A stretch of DNA of 64,000 nt from an uncultured Granulosicoccaceae bacterium (GCA_938005265.1 CALLOA010000008.1:1-64000); one strand, 5' to 3'. Shown: positions 8,230 through 16,999, numbered from the stretch's first letter. Notes: a model not told the origin generated them from the letters alone. Program-made: numbers and translations.

Positions 8230-8299
8230 TTTTGGGGATCACCTGTTTCCCTGACTATGAATAACCTACCATGGCTTGATTCCATGGCAATCCCCAAAA
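8230..8299 (+). terminator. Long inverted repeat, possible terminator of the short LuxR gene
   Basis: TTTTGGGGAT (8230-8239) pairs perfectly with ATCCCCAAAA (8290-8299), and the right arm is followed by TTTTTAT. The 50-nt loop carries two CCATGGC copies that can pair internally. It could be an end of transcription or a structured small RNA. Confidence 0.4.
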
Positions 8300-8377
8300 T
8301 TTTTATAGCAATGCAATGTCTACGACACAGCTGCATGTAGTGTTCTATTTAAATCTAGCTAACTTGGTGTCTGGTTT

Positions 8378-8397
8378 CATCACCCACATGGGGGATA
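8378..8397. promoter_or_regulatory. Dyad copy C between the LuxR genes
   Basis: CATCACCCACATGGGGGATA has the same half-sites and 4-bp spacing as copy B. It lies about 490 bp upstream of the long LuxR gene and 210 bp upstream of the small lipoprotein frame. Confidence 0.45.
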
Positions 8398-8399
8398 TG

Positions 8400-8877
8400 T
8401 TGAAGTAAATTTGTAAAGTAAATCGCAAAAAGCATTTTTAGTTGCAGGGCATGGCTGCAATAGAGGGAACATCCGACAACGAGCAGGGCAAAATTCGTAA
8501 TATTTTTGAAACCAGACAAAGCTAAGCAAGAAATGAGAAATTATTGATCAATAAATCTCAGGGTAATTCAGCTCACCATTAGACGAATGATTTATTCCAT
8601 GGCGCGTCCAAACTTGCTTTCCAAACCTTATCTATACAAAATCTATACAAATCAAAATCTATACAAATTCCGAATTATATACAGTTTGATAATGGTTTAA
8701 AATTGGGACGACAGATATTTGTAGTGTCTATAATATTTAAATAAGATTAGCTCTTGGTGATCAGAAAAGGAAACAGCATGCGTTTTCAGATAACGCATGG
8801 AACAACATAAATGATTAGAGTGGTGATGTAATTGTTGTAGGCCGCCTGTTTTGAATCAGAAAAGTAGGATTTTAACA
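8400..8877. other. Long non-coding leader region of the long LuxR gene
   Basis: No gene is seen. It is AT-rich and holds a perfect 14-bp palindrome TTATTGATCAATAA at 8541-8554 and the TCTATACAAA cluster at 8631-8668. The length of the untranslated region suggests complex control of the downstream regulator. Confidence 0.45.
8631..8668 (+). repeat. Three-copy TCTATACAAA repeat
   Basis: Copies start at 8631, 8642 and 8658 (TCTATACAAAA, TCTATACAAATC, TCTATACAAATT). The unit also occurs once at 7360 before the paralogous gene. Spacings of 11 and 16 bp do not fit simple slippage alone, so an operator array is plausible. Confidence 0.5.
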
Positions 8878-10035
8878 ATGCTCGCCCACGAAGACTCACT
8901 TTCTGTGCTACCCGACATCTATGATTCCGCAGTTGAATCAAGTATTTGGGGAAACACTCTCGAAAAGAGCGCGCATGCCCTAGGGGCTAGAGGCGCAATT
9001 CTCTTAATCATTGATCAGCGCCCTGAGGGACGATATCAGGTTAATCACTTCAGTAGAATCTGGTCTCGGGCACCCGAAAGAGCAGCTATGTACACTGAGA
9101 AATATGGGCACTATGAGAAACCTGTGTGGGACCATTTATTTACCAATCCCAAACAGAATTTAATCCTCGATACGGATTTCTGGGCGAATGAACCAGACTT
9201 GAGGAACAGACCTGACTACCAATATCTGAGTGAAAACGTTGGAATAGTCCATAAGTGTGCTGCACGCTTAAACGACAATATGAGCTGGTGGGACACACTC
9301 GTCGTACATTTTGACCAGAAATTAAAAGCCATCCCAGCCGATAGTGTCGCCGGCATCAAACAATTGCTTCCCCACGTTGCCAAATCAGTCGAACTATCTC
9401 GCACGTTCGATATATTGAAAGAACAATACAATGCAGTTTTAGCTGCTCTGGATCATGTAGAGATTGGTATGTGTATCGCCTTACAAAACGGTGATCTTGT
9501 GGTGCGCAATGCCGAAGCCAATCGTATACTGGGAGAAAAAGACGGGCTTCGCTTGTCGTCTCAGGGCAAGTTGTTCAGCCATCAACCAGAACGAAATGCT
9601 CAACTTCAAAAAGCCATTGAAGAAGCCAGTCAAACTGCTATCGGTAAAAATTTGACACACGAATTTCTGTTTGTAAATGAGAGGAAATCAACAGAGGATC
9701 CCCTACTCATTGAGGTTGCACCTTTGACTGATTATTCCGGTGAACTGGAAAATCAAATGAAAGGAGCCCTTGTTACCTTGATCGATCCGGCCAACACTCA
9801 ACCTTTTTCTGTTGACAGGGCCGTAATCGCTTACCAGCTGACAAAAGCTGAAGGCGAAGTCTGCCAATTGCTCGTTGAAGGGAATGCCACCTCAGTTATA
9901 GCCGAGATCCGGAGTGTGAGTCCGGAAACAATAAAAACACAGGTCAAATCAATTTTCCGCAAGACGGCCTGCACTCGTCGCTCCGATCTGATTCGGCTTG
10001 TACTTAAAACCACGCCACCAATTAGTCAATCATAA
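8878..10035 (+). CDS. LuxR-type transcriptional regulator with sensory N-terminal region
   Basis: The 385-aa product has a roughly 180-aa N-terminal domain of unknown ligand, then a PAS-like middle (VVRNAEANRIL) shared with the short paralogue. A C-terminal LuxR HTH follows (AEGEVCQLLVEGNATSVIA, then VSPETIKTQVKSIFRKTACT). There is no response-regulator receiver domain and no transmembrane segment, so it is probably a cytoplasmic one-component regulator. I start at ATG 8878, which has AGGA eight bases before it, instead of the TTG at 8851 used by the ORF track. A shared middle and HTH show it arose with the gene at 7413 by duplication. Likely target: the local 20-bp dyads (inference). Confidence 0.8.
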   Translation: MLAHEDSLSVLPDIYDSAVESSIWGNTLEKSAHALGARGAILLIIDQRPEGRYQVNHFSRIWSRAPERAAMYTEKYGHYEKPVWDHLFTNPKQNLILDTDFWANEPDLRNRPDYQYLSENVGIVHKCAARLNDNMSWWDTLVVHFDQKLKAIPADSVAGIKQLLPHVAKSVELSRTFDILKEQYNAVLAALDHVEIGMCIALQNGDLVVRNAEANRILGEKDGLRLSSQGKLFSHQPERNAQLQKAIEEASQTAIGKNLTHEFLFVNERKSTEDPLLIEVAPLTDYSGELENQMKGALVTLIDPANTQPFSVDRAVIAYQLTKAEGEVCQLLVEGNATSVIAEIRSVSPETIKTQVKSIFRKTACTRRSDLIRLVLKTTPPISQS

Positions 10036-10164
10036 GACTGTACATATATAAATACTTGTAGGCAAAGATCAGTAGAACCCGAAATTACCATTTTTATCAA
10101 TATGGCGCGGCAATGATTCGCAGCACTGTTTAGATTGCCATCATGTTTGAAGCTGTTTCCCGGT

Positions 10165-10662
10165 TCAATCCGCCTTTTGCAGCGTTTTCCAGTTTTTGTC
10201 CGCCTTTTCTATAATTTGCTCTGCACCTGCTGCTAGCTCGTCCCGCACCTTCTTATCATAGTTAAGGTAGAGTTTGCCCTCAACGATAAGCCAGGCTTCC
10301 GGGTCAATAGGTGCTTTTTGCCCGATCGAAATTCCACCAGCACAGAATCCACCAAATCGCGGTGCATACTGATCTGGACTAGTCTCGAACATCTGCTGGT
10401 GTTTCTTCGATGCAAAGCGCCATCGGGCACCATGCCATCTGAATTCATACTTTGAACTCCCTTTAACTGCCTTGCCTACAGTAAAATATGCAACCGGGTC
10501 ATAGCCCTTTATCGCGATGGAACGCCAGTTCTTGTTAACCGCCAACTCTTCACCTATAGCGATTGAACAAAGCCCAAAATAAATTGCGACGAGCAAAAAA
10601 CCAAACCTTGAGGAACTCGTCCGAGCACTTAACCGATGCGCCAAAGCAAATTTTGCGTTCAT
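10165..10662 (-). CDS. Exported YHS-domain protein
   Basis: The 165-aa product has an N-terminal signal (FGFLLVAIYFGLCSIAIG), which predicts export. The YHS-type domain is plain: IKGYDPVAYF, then EFRWHGARWRFASKKHQQMF and FGGFCAGGISIG, ending DPEAWLIVEGKLYLNYD. YHS domains occur in metal-related and unknown proteins, and the single Cys in FCAGG is conserved in this group. Length matches small standalone YHS proteins. It is followed downstream on the same strand by nothing before the LuxR gene. Its own start lies 58 bp from the end of the TPR gene, so the two may be co-transcribed. Exact role unknown. Confidence 0.75.
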   Translation of the reverse strand: MNAKFALAHRLSARTSSSRFGFLLVAIYFGLCSIAIGEELAVNKNWRSIAIKGYDPVAYFTVGKAVKGSSKYEFRWHGARWRFASKKHQQMFETSPDQYAPRFGGFCAGGISIGQKAPIDPEAWLIVEGKLYLNYDKKVRDELAAGAEQIIEKADKNWKTLQKAD

Positions 10663-10720
10663 TTTGATAAATTCTCCCTGAATTCCCCAGACTTGCGATG
10701 CTCAGAATTATAGCGATTGC

Positions 10721-12100
10721 CTATTCCAAACCGGCCTTGGCCAACGAGTCCCTAAGACGACTTCGCTGCTCTTCGGTGCGAAATAAAGAATAACGGGAGA
10801 ATTCCTGACTGTCAAAAAACGGGGCTATTTGCAATACTCGCTTGGCTGATTTTTTGGCATGCTCAAGCTTGCCAAGTTCCGCGTAACCTGCCGCCAGCAT
10901 CACATGCACGTAGGCCATGTGAGGTATCACCGACAATCCACGCTCAAAGGTAAGAATTGCGTCCTCAACATCACCATTCAGATAATAAAGGCCGCCCAAC
11001 TCGGTCCAGCCAGATTTAATTTCCGGGTCAAATTGCCGTGCATATTCAAGGTGCTCAATAGCTTCTGAAAGCAGACCTTCACGCGACAATAACAACCCCT
11101 TCAATATATACAGATCGGGATTATTGGGATTAAGCAACAGAGCACGATCTACTTCAATAGTTGCAAGATCGAACTTATCGTGCCGAAAGTACACAAGAGC
11201 AAGAAAACCAATAATTTCTGCATTAGTATCATCCAATTTGACAGCCTTGTGCGCAAGTTCCAACGCTTTGGTAAGGGCTTCATCCGGCCACTCGGTATAG
11301 CCGAACATCGCTTCTTCAACATAAGTATCACCCAATCCTGCGTAGGCTTCTGCATAGTCAGGATCCAGCTCAATTGCTTTGTTGAACTGAGCCCGTGCCT
11401 CAAGATTATCATTGCGGTTACGTAGCCTGAATTTACTCCTACCTGTAAGAACATAGTCGTAGGCTTCCATGTTCTCAGTCGGCTGCCTAAATATTCGCTG
11501 CATTTCAATAGCAGAAAGATTAACTGATAAAGCAGTAGCAACATTCCTTGCAATCGTCTGCTGTAGTTCAAAAACATCTGTAAGAACTTCATCATACCGT
11601 TCTGACCACATCAATCTACCATTGTCCGTCTTTGTAAGTTCGATATTCAGACGTACTCGATCAGCTTCCCGCCATACAGAGCCCGTGAGAGCATACTGCG
11701 GATCGAACTCATCAACTATGGCCTGGGAATATTGAGAGCCCACTTGGTATTTCTGGATGATATGAAATGGCAACACCCGAAGATTCGATAATCGATTCAA
11801 AGCGAGAATGATATCTGCAGAAACACCTTCACTAAAATAGTCAGTTCCTTGTTGATTTACACTCTTTAAGGGGTAAACGATAATTGAAGGGCCTATATTA
11901 TGAGCACACTTCAACGAAACGCTGCCTTTATAAGATAAAACTCTTACCGTAGTAACCTCAACAACGAATACTGGCAAGAAGTCACTCGTCAAACGAAACA
12001 ACAAATGGAACCAGGACTGGATTTCAGTCCTGCGCAACACTGCCGAATTCTTCCGAGCATTAATCCGGTTACGCGAGAGGAGTATAAACCTCCTTTTCAC
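10721..12100 (-). CDS. TolB/FlgO-like N-domain plus TPR protein, N-terminus atypical
   Basis: Residues about 70-200 match the TolB/FlgO-like domain of cyclase- and CadC-linked TPR proteins (DYFSEGVSADIILALNRLSN, then YALTGSVWREADRVRLNIEL and GRLMWSERYD). Residues about 220-430 are tetratricopeptide repeats, for example ARAQFNKAIELDPDYAEAYA. Full-length relatives carry an adenylate cyclase or winged-helix domain and a transmembrane helix before these parts. Here they are replaced by about 65 residues with no recognisable domain. The start is a GTG at 12100 without a clear ribosome binding site, and AGGAGG falls inside the frame just after it. The gene may therefore be truncated at the 5' end. 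TPRs usually mediate protein contacts; no partner is evident. Confidence 0.6.
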   Translation of the reverse strand: MKRRFILLSRNRINARKNSAVLRRTEIQSWFHLLFRLTSDFLPVFVVEVTTVRVLSYKGSVSLKCAHNIGPSIIVYPLKSVNQQGTDYFSEGVSADIILALNRLSNLRVLPFHIIQKYQVGSQYSQAIVDEFDPQYALTGSVWREADRVRLNIELTKTDNGRLMWSERYDEVLTDVFELQQTIARNVATALSVNLSAIEMQRIFRQPTENMEAYDYVLTGRSKFRLRNRNDNLEARAQFNKAIELDPDYAEAYAGLGDTYVEEAMFGYTEWPDEALTKALELAHKAVKLDDTNAEIIGFLALVYFRHDKFDLATIEVDRALLLNPNNPDLYILKGLLLSREGLLSEAIEHLEYARQFDPEIKSGWTELGGLYYLNGDVEDAILTFERGLSVIPHMAYVHVMLAAGYAELGKLEHAKKSAKRVLQIAPFFDSQEFSRYSLFRTEEQRSRLRDSLAKAGLE

Positions 12101-12591
12101 TTATAAAAACGTTCCCAATTCTTCTTTTCGTTGCAGGGATAATCTTTTGAGGCTGTGTTCACCAAGTCGTTCCGGCTCATAGCCGACTGACAGGATCTAC
12201 TGGCACCTACCAAGTCATTTGCATACTCGCTGATTCAAACTCCACTGCCAGTAGCCATCCCATTACCTTTCCTGATCATTGAATTTAACGCCCAATCATA
12301 TAAAAGCAGTTGCAGCATTCCAAGGAAAATACAGACAATCAAAGTACTTGTGATTTTGTGAAAATCCCATTCACGATACGTCTGTACAAAAGGCTACTTT
12401 CATTGCATCCTCTCGTTGTGTTAAATAATTGATTTTCAACTTTAAAACGCATAAAGTCGCCACTAATTACGACGCTTAGCTGCTCCTCAGAAGAACCAGA
12501 CGTTTTATAACCTGCATCGCTAAATAGCGGAACCACACATCCTGAAAATAGTAGCTCCTTCACCGCTACGAATTCATAGAAAAATCAAAAA
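12101..12591. other. Intergenic region between divergent genes
   Basis: 491 bp separate the TPR gene from the M24-family operon. No RNA gene or strong terminator is visible. A 74-aa minus-strand frame (12339-12563, GTG start) has an FSGC motif but too short a leader for a lipoprotein, so I do not call it. Confidence 0.45.
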
Positions 12592-13749
12592 ATGGCTCTA
12601 CATTTTACAAAACAGGAATTTCAACAACGACTTGAATCCGCTCAACGTCTAATCCAGAAACGGGATTTTGCGGCGCTGTTGCTGTTTGCACCTGAAAGTC
12701 ACTACTATATCAGTGGTTACGATACCTTCGGTTTTGCCATGTTTCAGTGCATGGTTGTGCCCGCCACAGGCAATCCACATCTTCTTACGCGCGCACCGGA
12801 CCTTCGACAGGCACAGCAAACGTCAACACTGAATGACGACGAAATACACATCTGGCGTGATCGCGAAGGTGTTGAACCGGTAAGTGATCTCGAGGTGCTG
12901 CTGCTTGAGCTGGGTATCAGTAGCGGCCAGCTTGGTATCGAACAGCAAACTGCTGGTTTAAATGCCTGGTATGGTGCTCAAATAAACCAGCAGTTGGGCA
13001 AGAGGTTCTCTCTGGTTGAAGCAACCGATCTGGTAAGAACGCTGCGAAGGGTTAAGAGCCCTGCCGAAATTGAATACTGCCGTCACGCAGCGACCTTGTC
13101 AGACCAGGCACTGGATGCCGGTACGGCGGTTACCAGAGGTGGCGCGTTTGAAGGTGATATTCTAGCCGCCATGCAAGGCGCTGTGTTTGCCGGGGGTGGT
13201 GATTACGCGGGTAATGAATTTATTATCGGTTCCGGCGAAGGCGCTTTACTGTGCCGCTATTTTTCCGGACGGCGTACGCTGGATACAAACGATCAACTGA
13301 CGCTTGAATGGTCCGGTGCATGGCGGCGCTACCATGCAGCCATGATGCGTACACTACTGGTTGGCAAAGTAGCAGAAAAGCAGAAAGAAATGCACCAGGC
13401 TGTTGTTGAAGCACTCTTAGCCTGCGAAGCGGCCATCAAGCCCGGGGCCCCAATGGGCGATGTTTATGCCGCACATGCAAAGGTTTTCGATGAACGTGGT
13501 TTGCAACATGCCAGGCTAAATGCCTGCGGATATGGCATGGGTGCCGTGTACAATCCGATCTGGGTTGAATTCCCGATGTTCTATGAAGGTAATCCCTTGC
13601 CCATGCAAGCTGGCAATGTCTTTTTCCTGCATATGATTCTGCTGGATTCAACGACCGGTCTCGCGATGTGCTGGGGGCATTCGGTATTGGTGACTGAAAC
13701 CGGCGTCGAACGACTGAGCCGCCACCCACAGGATTTGATTGCGCTGTAG
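12592..13749 (+). CDS. Creatinase-like M24-family hydrolase
   Basis: The 385-aa product has the two-domain creatinase/aminopeptidase P architecture: an N-terminal domain (residues 1-140) and a pita-bread C-terminal domain from about 150. The five metal ligands of M24 peptidases are not kept. The Asp pair region reads LTLEWSGAWRRYHAAMMRT, and the two Glu positions read FFLHM and GHSVLVT. This points to a metal-independent C-N hydrolase like creatinase or ectoine hydrolase (DoeA), not a peptidase. It is first in an operon with a complete polar amino-acid ABC transporter, so its substrate is probably the imported compound. No doeB or other ectoine gene is present to confirm ectoine. Confidence 0.75.
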   Translation: MALHFTKQEFQQRLESAQRLIQKRDFAALLLFAPESHYYISGYDTFGFAMFQCMVVPATGNPHLLTRAPDLRQAQQTSTLNDDEIHIWRDREGVEPVSDLEVLLLELGISSGQLGIEQQTAGLNAWYGAQINQQLGKRFSLVEATDLVRTLRRVKSPAEIEYCRHAATLSDQALDAGTAVTRGGAFEGDILAAMQGAVFAGGGDYAGNEFIIGSGEGALLCRYFSGRRTLDTNDQLTLEWSGAWRRYHAAMMRTLLVGKVAEKQKEMHQAVVEALLACEAAIKPGAPMGDVYAAHAKVFDERGLQHARLNACGYGMGAVYNPIWVEFPMFYEGNPLPMQAGNVFFLHMILLDSTTGLAMCWGHSVLVTETGVERLSRHPQDLIAL

Positions 13750-13794
13750 TCAGGCAATATCATTAACTGTCAAGAAAATTGGAGGAGAAAACCG

Positions 13795-14670
13795 ATGAAA
13801 AAGCAGCCAATACAGCTGATCAAGCATAGCAATACAACTAACCAGACCACCCGACTGGCGCTGGCCATAACATTAGCATTCAGCAGCCTGTTTGCAGCTT
13901 CTCATTTGCAAGCTGAAACGTGCGCTACGGGCAAAACACTAAAAGACGGAGTGCTAACAATAGCTACTGGTAACCCGGCTTATTTCCCATGGGTTATGGA
14001 CAACGACCCTGCTTCCGGCAAAGGGTTTGAAGCAGCCATTGCTTATGAAGTGGCTAGCCGCATGGGCTTTGACAAAGATGCCGTTGCATGGACATCAGCC
14101 TCCTTTGATCAATCCATCCAACCGGGTGCCAAGGATTTTGATTTTAACCTGCAACAATTTTCAATTACAAAAGAACGCGAAAAAGTGGTCGATTTTTCCA
14201 CACCCTACTACTCTGCCGCCATGGCGGTGCTGGTTAACAAGGCAGCAGCAGATTCAGGTGCCACTGCAAGTATCGATTCCCTGAAAAAACTCAAATGGGG
14301 GGTTGATGCAAACACAACCGCGCTGCAGATGTTGCAGGAAAATATTGAGCCGGATAGCTCACCATTACTCTATGACGATAACACCAACGTCACCGAAGCA
14401 ATGAAAGCAAACCAGATTGATGCTGCACTGTTTGATTTACCCACAGCGCTGTATCTGGGTGCGGTTGTACTGGAAGATGGTGTTGTTATCGGTCAGTTTC
14501 CGGCCGATCGCACAGCGACACCTGATCAGTTCGGGCTTTTAATGGAAGATGGCAATCCGCTCAAAGCCTGTGTTGACGAGGCATTGGCCGCCATGGCTGA
14601 AGACGGGGCACTGGCTGAAATAGAAGCACAATGGTTACAGGAAACAACCGGGGTGCCGGTAATCCAATAA
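13795..14670 (+). CDS. Polar amino-acid ABC transporter, substrate-binding protein
   Basis: The 291-aa protein is a periplasmic family 3 solute-binding protein. A signal peptide (LALAITLAFSSLFAASHLQA) is followed by GVLTIATGNPAYFPWVMDND and GKGFEAAIAYEVASRMGFD, typical of the PAAT class. FDFNLQQFSITKEREKVVDF is the family's conserved segment. A strong GGAGGAG ribosome binding site precedes the start. It lies 45 bp after the creatinase-like gene and 65 bp before the permease, in the same direction. A 3 x 12-bp repeat sits in the gap to the permease and may form a hairpin that favours expression of this gene over the membrane subunit. Confidence 0.88.
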   Translation: MKKQPIQLIKHSNTTNQTTRLALAITLAFSSLFAASHLQAETCATGKTLKDGVLTIATGNPAYFPWVMDNDPASGKGFEAAIAYEVASRMGFDKDAVAWTSASFDQSIQPGAKDFDFNLQQFSITKEREKVVDFSTPYYSAAMAVLVNKAAADSGATASIDSLKKLKWGVDANTTALQMLQENIEPDSSPLLYDDNTNVTEAMKANQIDAALFDLPTALYLGAVVLEDGVVIGQFPADRTATPDQFGLLMEDGNPLKACVDEALAAMAEDGALAEIEAQWLQETTGVPVIQ

Positions 14671-14688
14671 ACGGGCTGCCGGTGTGCG

Positions 14689-14724
14689 TAAAACCCGGCA
14701 TAAAACCCCGCATACAACCCGGCA
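14689..14724 (+). repeat. Three-copy 12-bp tandem repeat
   Basis: Units are TAAAACCCGGCA, TAAAACCCCGCA and TACAACCCGGCA, placed end to end between the binding-protein and permease genes. The upstream GCCGG at 14678 can pair with a CCGGC in the array. Confidence 0.7.
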
Positions 14725-14735
14725 AACAATAGGGC

Positions 14736-15557
14736 ATGCAAGCACGTAGCGACGAGAGGCAACAATACGAACGCCGCCAGCAACGTAAGGGCTTTGCGAT
14801 AGCGGCTGCCAGTTCACTGGCGGTCGTGGTCGCACTTATTTACTTTGTTCCAAAAACTCCCGGCTGGCAGAAAGTCAGAGCGAGTTTTTTTAACGGCGAA
14901 ATTCTGCTGTCAACGTTCCCGTCGCTGCTCAAGGCGTTTTTGCTCGATATAGCGATTTTTATGTGGTCGTTACCCGCTATTGCTATTATCGGCTTACTGA
15001 TTGCCCTGTGTCGCGACCAGCGCTCAGCCGTTATGTTCCCGCTACGAATATTTGGTGTTTTATATACTGATATTTTTCGCGGCGTTCCGGTAATCCTGAC
15101 GGTATTCCTGATTGGTTTCGGCATCCCCGGACTGGGCTTGCCGCGTCCCTGGAACAGCCCTTACATTTGGGGGTCACTGGCACTGATACTGACCTACTCC
15201 GCCTATGTGGCGGAGATTATTCGAGGTGGCATTAACTCGATTCATGATAGTCAACGCGCAGCCGGCAAGTCGCTAGGCCTTTCCAATACCGACACCATGC
15301 GCTTCATCGTATTACCCCAGGCTTTACGGCGTGTCGTACCAGCCAATATGAATATGCTGGTTGCATTGCAGAAAGATGTCGCCCTGCTGTCCTTTATCGG
15401 CCCCGTGGAGCTACTGCGCCAGGCCGGCGTTCACAAGTCCCTGCTGGCCAATTTCACGCCTTATGTTGGCGCTGCCCTGATTTTTCTGGCTGTCACAGTA
15501 CCTGCAACCCGTTATGCAGATTACTTACTGGCACGGCAACATCGAGAGCGCAGCTAA
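14736..15557 (+). CDS. Polar amino-acid ABC transporter, permease
   Basis: The 273-aa inner-membrane protein belongs to the HisM/GlnP permease family. A cytoplasmic basic start is followed by one extra N-terminal transmembrane helix (AIAAASSLAVVVALIYFV) and a five-helix core. The EAA loop that contacts the ATPase is visible as AAGKSLGLSNTDTMRFIVLP, with QALRRVVP after it. Only one permease gene is present, so it presumably works as a homodimer. Its stop TAA overlaps the ATG of the ATPase (TAATG), which shows tight coupling. The ribosome binding site is poor (AGGG directly before the ATG). Confidence 0.87.
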   Translation: MQARSDERQQYERRQQRKGFAIAAASSLAVVVALIYFVPKTPGWQKVRASFFNGEILLSTFPSLLKAFLLDIAIFMWSLPAIAIIGLLIALCRDQRSAVMFPLRIFGVLYTDIFRGVPVILTVFLIGFGIPGLGLPRPWNSPYIWGSLALILTYSAYVAEIIRGGINSIHDSQRAAGKSLGLSNTDTMRFIVLPQALRRVVPANMNMLVALQKDVALLSFIGPVELLRQAGVHKSLLANFTPYVGAALIFLAVTVPATRYADYLLARQHRERS

Positions 15558-16300
15558 TGCCTAAAGAAAAGTTGCGTCTTAGCGGAGTGCGCAAGGCCTT
15601 CGGTGATGTACCCGTACTGAATGGCATAGACTTGTCAGTCAGCGAAGGTGAAATGGTTTGCCTTATTGGATCATCGGGTTCTGGCAAATCGACATTGCTG
15701 CGTTGCATCAACCTTCTTGAGCCCATCGATAATGGCAAAATTATCTTCAACGACGAAGACATTTCACAACCCGGGCTTGATCCTCAACCGGTGCGCCAAA
15801 GGATAGGTCTGGTATTTCAAAGCTTTAATCTGTTCCCGCATATGACGGCATACGAGAATGTGATATTGGCACCTCGGCGAGTGTTCAAGCGCTCAGGTAC
15901 AGAGTTGCACTCGGAAATCAAAGCATTGTTTGAGCGATTCGGTCTTGCGCAGCGGACGCAACACTACCCTGACCAGCTATCCGGGGGCCAACAGCAACGT
16001 GTGGCAATAATCCGTGCACTGGCTATGGAACCGCAGATCATGCTTTTTGATGAGGTTACTTCGGCGTTGGATCCGGAGCTGATTGGTGAGGTGCTGGATG
16101 TACTTAGGCAACTGCGCATGCAGGGTATGACGATGATACTTGCCACCCACGAAATAGAATTTGCGCGCGAAGCGGCTGACTATGTATGTATGCTGGATGA
16201 AGGTCGAATCATTGAAAAGGCAACACCTGATGTAATTTTTTCCAATCCACGGGAAGAGCGTACAAAACGATTCCTTGCCTCAGTGTTGAACAAAAGTTAA
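15557..16300 (+). CDS. Polar amino-acid ABC transporter, ATP-binding protein
   Basis: The 247-aa ATPase is of the GlnQ/HisP type. Walker A is GSSGSGKST (about residue 38), the signature is LSGGQQQR, Walker B is IMLFDEVTSALD and the switch His lies in ATHEIEFA. It energises the uptake system of the two preceding genes. It overlaps the permease stop by one base and ends the operon; the next gene is convergent. The length and all motifs are intact. Confidence 0.92.
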   Translation: MPKEKLRLSGVRKAFGDVPVLNGIDLSVSEGEMVCLIGSSGSGKSTLLRCINLLEPIDNGKIIFNDEDISQPGLDPQPVRQRIGLVFQSFNLFPHMTAYENVILAPRRVFKRSGTELHSEIKALFERFGLAQRTQHYPDQLSGGQQQRVAIIRALAMEPQIMLFDEVTSALDPELIGEVLDVLRQLRMQGMTMILATHEIEFAREAADYVCMLDEGRIIEKATPDVIFSNPREERTKRFLASVLNKS

Positions 16301-16363
16301 TCAATAACTAACGAGCAAAAAATGAACATCAATGAGCATAAAAGAGAAAAAGGAGTCAACCAC

Positions 16364-16882
16364 TTAACAGGGTAAATGATCTCTTAACCTGGCCATTGCC
16401 AATGAATCAGCGTATTCGCCATTGCGAAAAGCATACTTCTCATGCGTACCTTCGATTCTGAAACCGTTCTTTTCGTAGAGTTTTATAGCTGTTTGATTGT
16501 CTGCAAAAACAGTCAATTCCACGCGCAGTATATTGAGCCAGTTATCGGCTTTATCAAGCGTCGCTTGCAGTAGTGCTGAACCTACACCCTGGCCGTGCCA
16601 GTCGTCATGCACTCCCATACCCAACCACGCGCAATGACGCCGCCTTGCCGAATGCTGATTGAGCAGAAGAGCGCAGTTACCCACAATTTGCCCCTCAACC
16701 AGTGCGACCAGGGAAAAGCCTTTGTCCGGATCAAGCAACAATCGATCTTTCCAAATCTCGGCGGAAGTTAAGGGAAGTTGCAAAGTGCCGGAAATAGCTT
16801 CCGGTTGTTCAAAAATGACGTGAACCGCTTTGTAGTCATCAGGTTCTGCATGACGTATTTTAATGACTTGCCCATTATTCAA
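16364..16882 (-). CDS. yhhY: GNAT acetyltransferase, YhhY-like
   Basis: The 172-aa product matches the E. coli YhhY/AaaT group of GNAT acetyltransferases, which N-acetylate certain amino acids. Conserved stretches are IRHAEPDDYKAV near the start, SGTLQLP, the acetyl-CoA loop GQGVGSALL and the C-terminal NWLNILRVELTVFADN, LYEKNGFRIEGTHEKYA and RNGEYADSLAMAR. It lies downstream of the aromatic-degradation cluster on the same strand, 117 bp after the hydratase, but probably has an unrelated role. It converges with the transporter operon. Confidence 0.8.
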   Translation of the reverse strand: MNNGQVIKIRHAEPDDYKAVHVIFEQPEAISGTLQLPLTSAEIWKDRLLLDPDKGFSLVALVEGQIVGNCALLLNQHSARRRHCAWLGMGVHDDWHGQGVGSALLQATLDKADNWLNILRVELTVFADNQTAIKLYEKNGFRIEGTHEKYAFRNGEYADSLAMARLRDHLPC

Positions 16883-16999
16883 TTTGCTTGCTCCATACTG
16901 TTGTCACAACATAACCGTGCGCTATTTAATATTCGTTGATTTTTATGCTTGAACCATTCCTGATGGTCTACACAGCTGCCAGCCAACTTCCTTGGTGGA

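Noticed and set aside
12339-12563. 74-aa minus-strand ORF with FSGC
   Set aside because: GTG start, no ribosome binding site, leader too short for a lipoprotein signal, no family match recognised.
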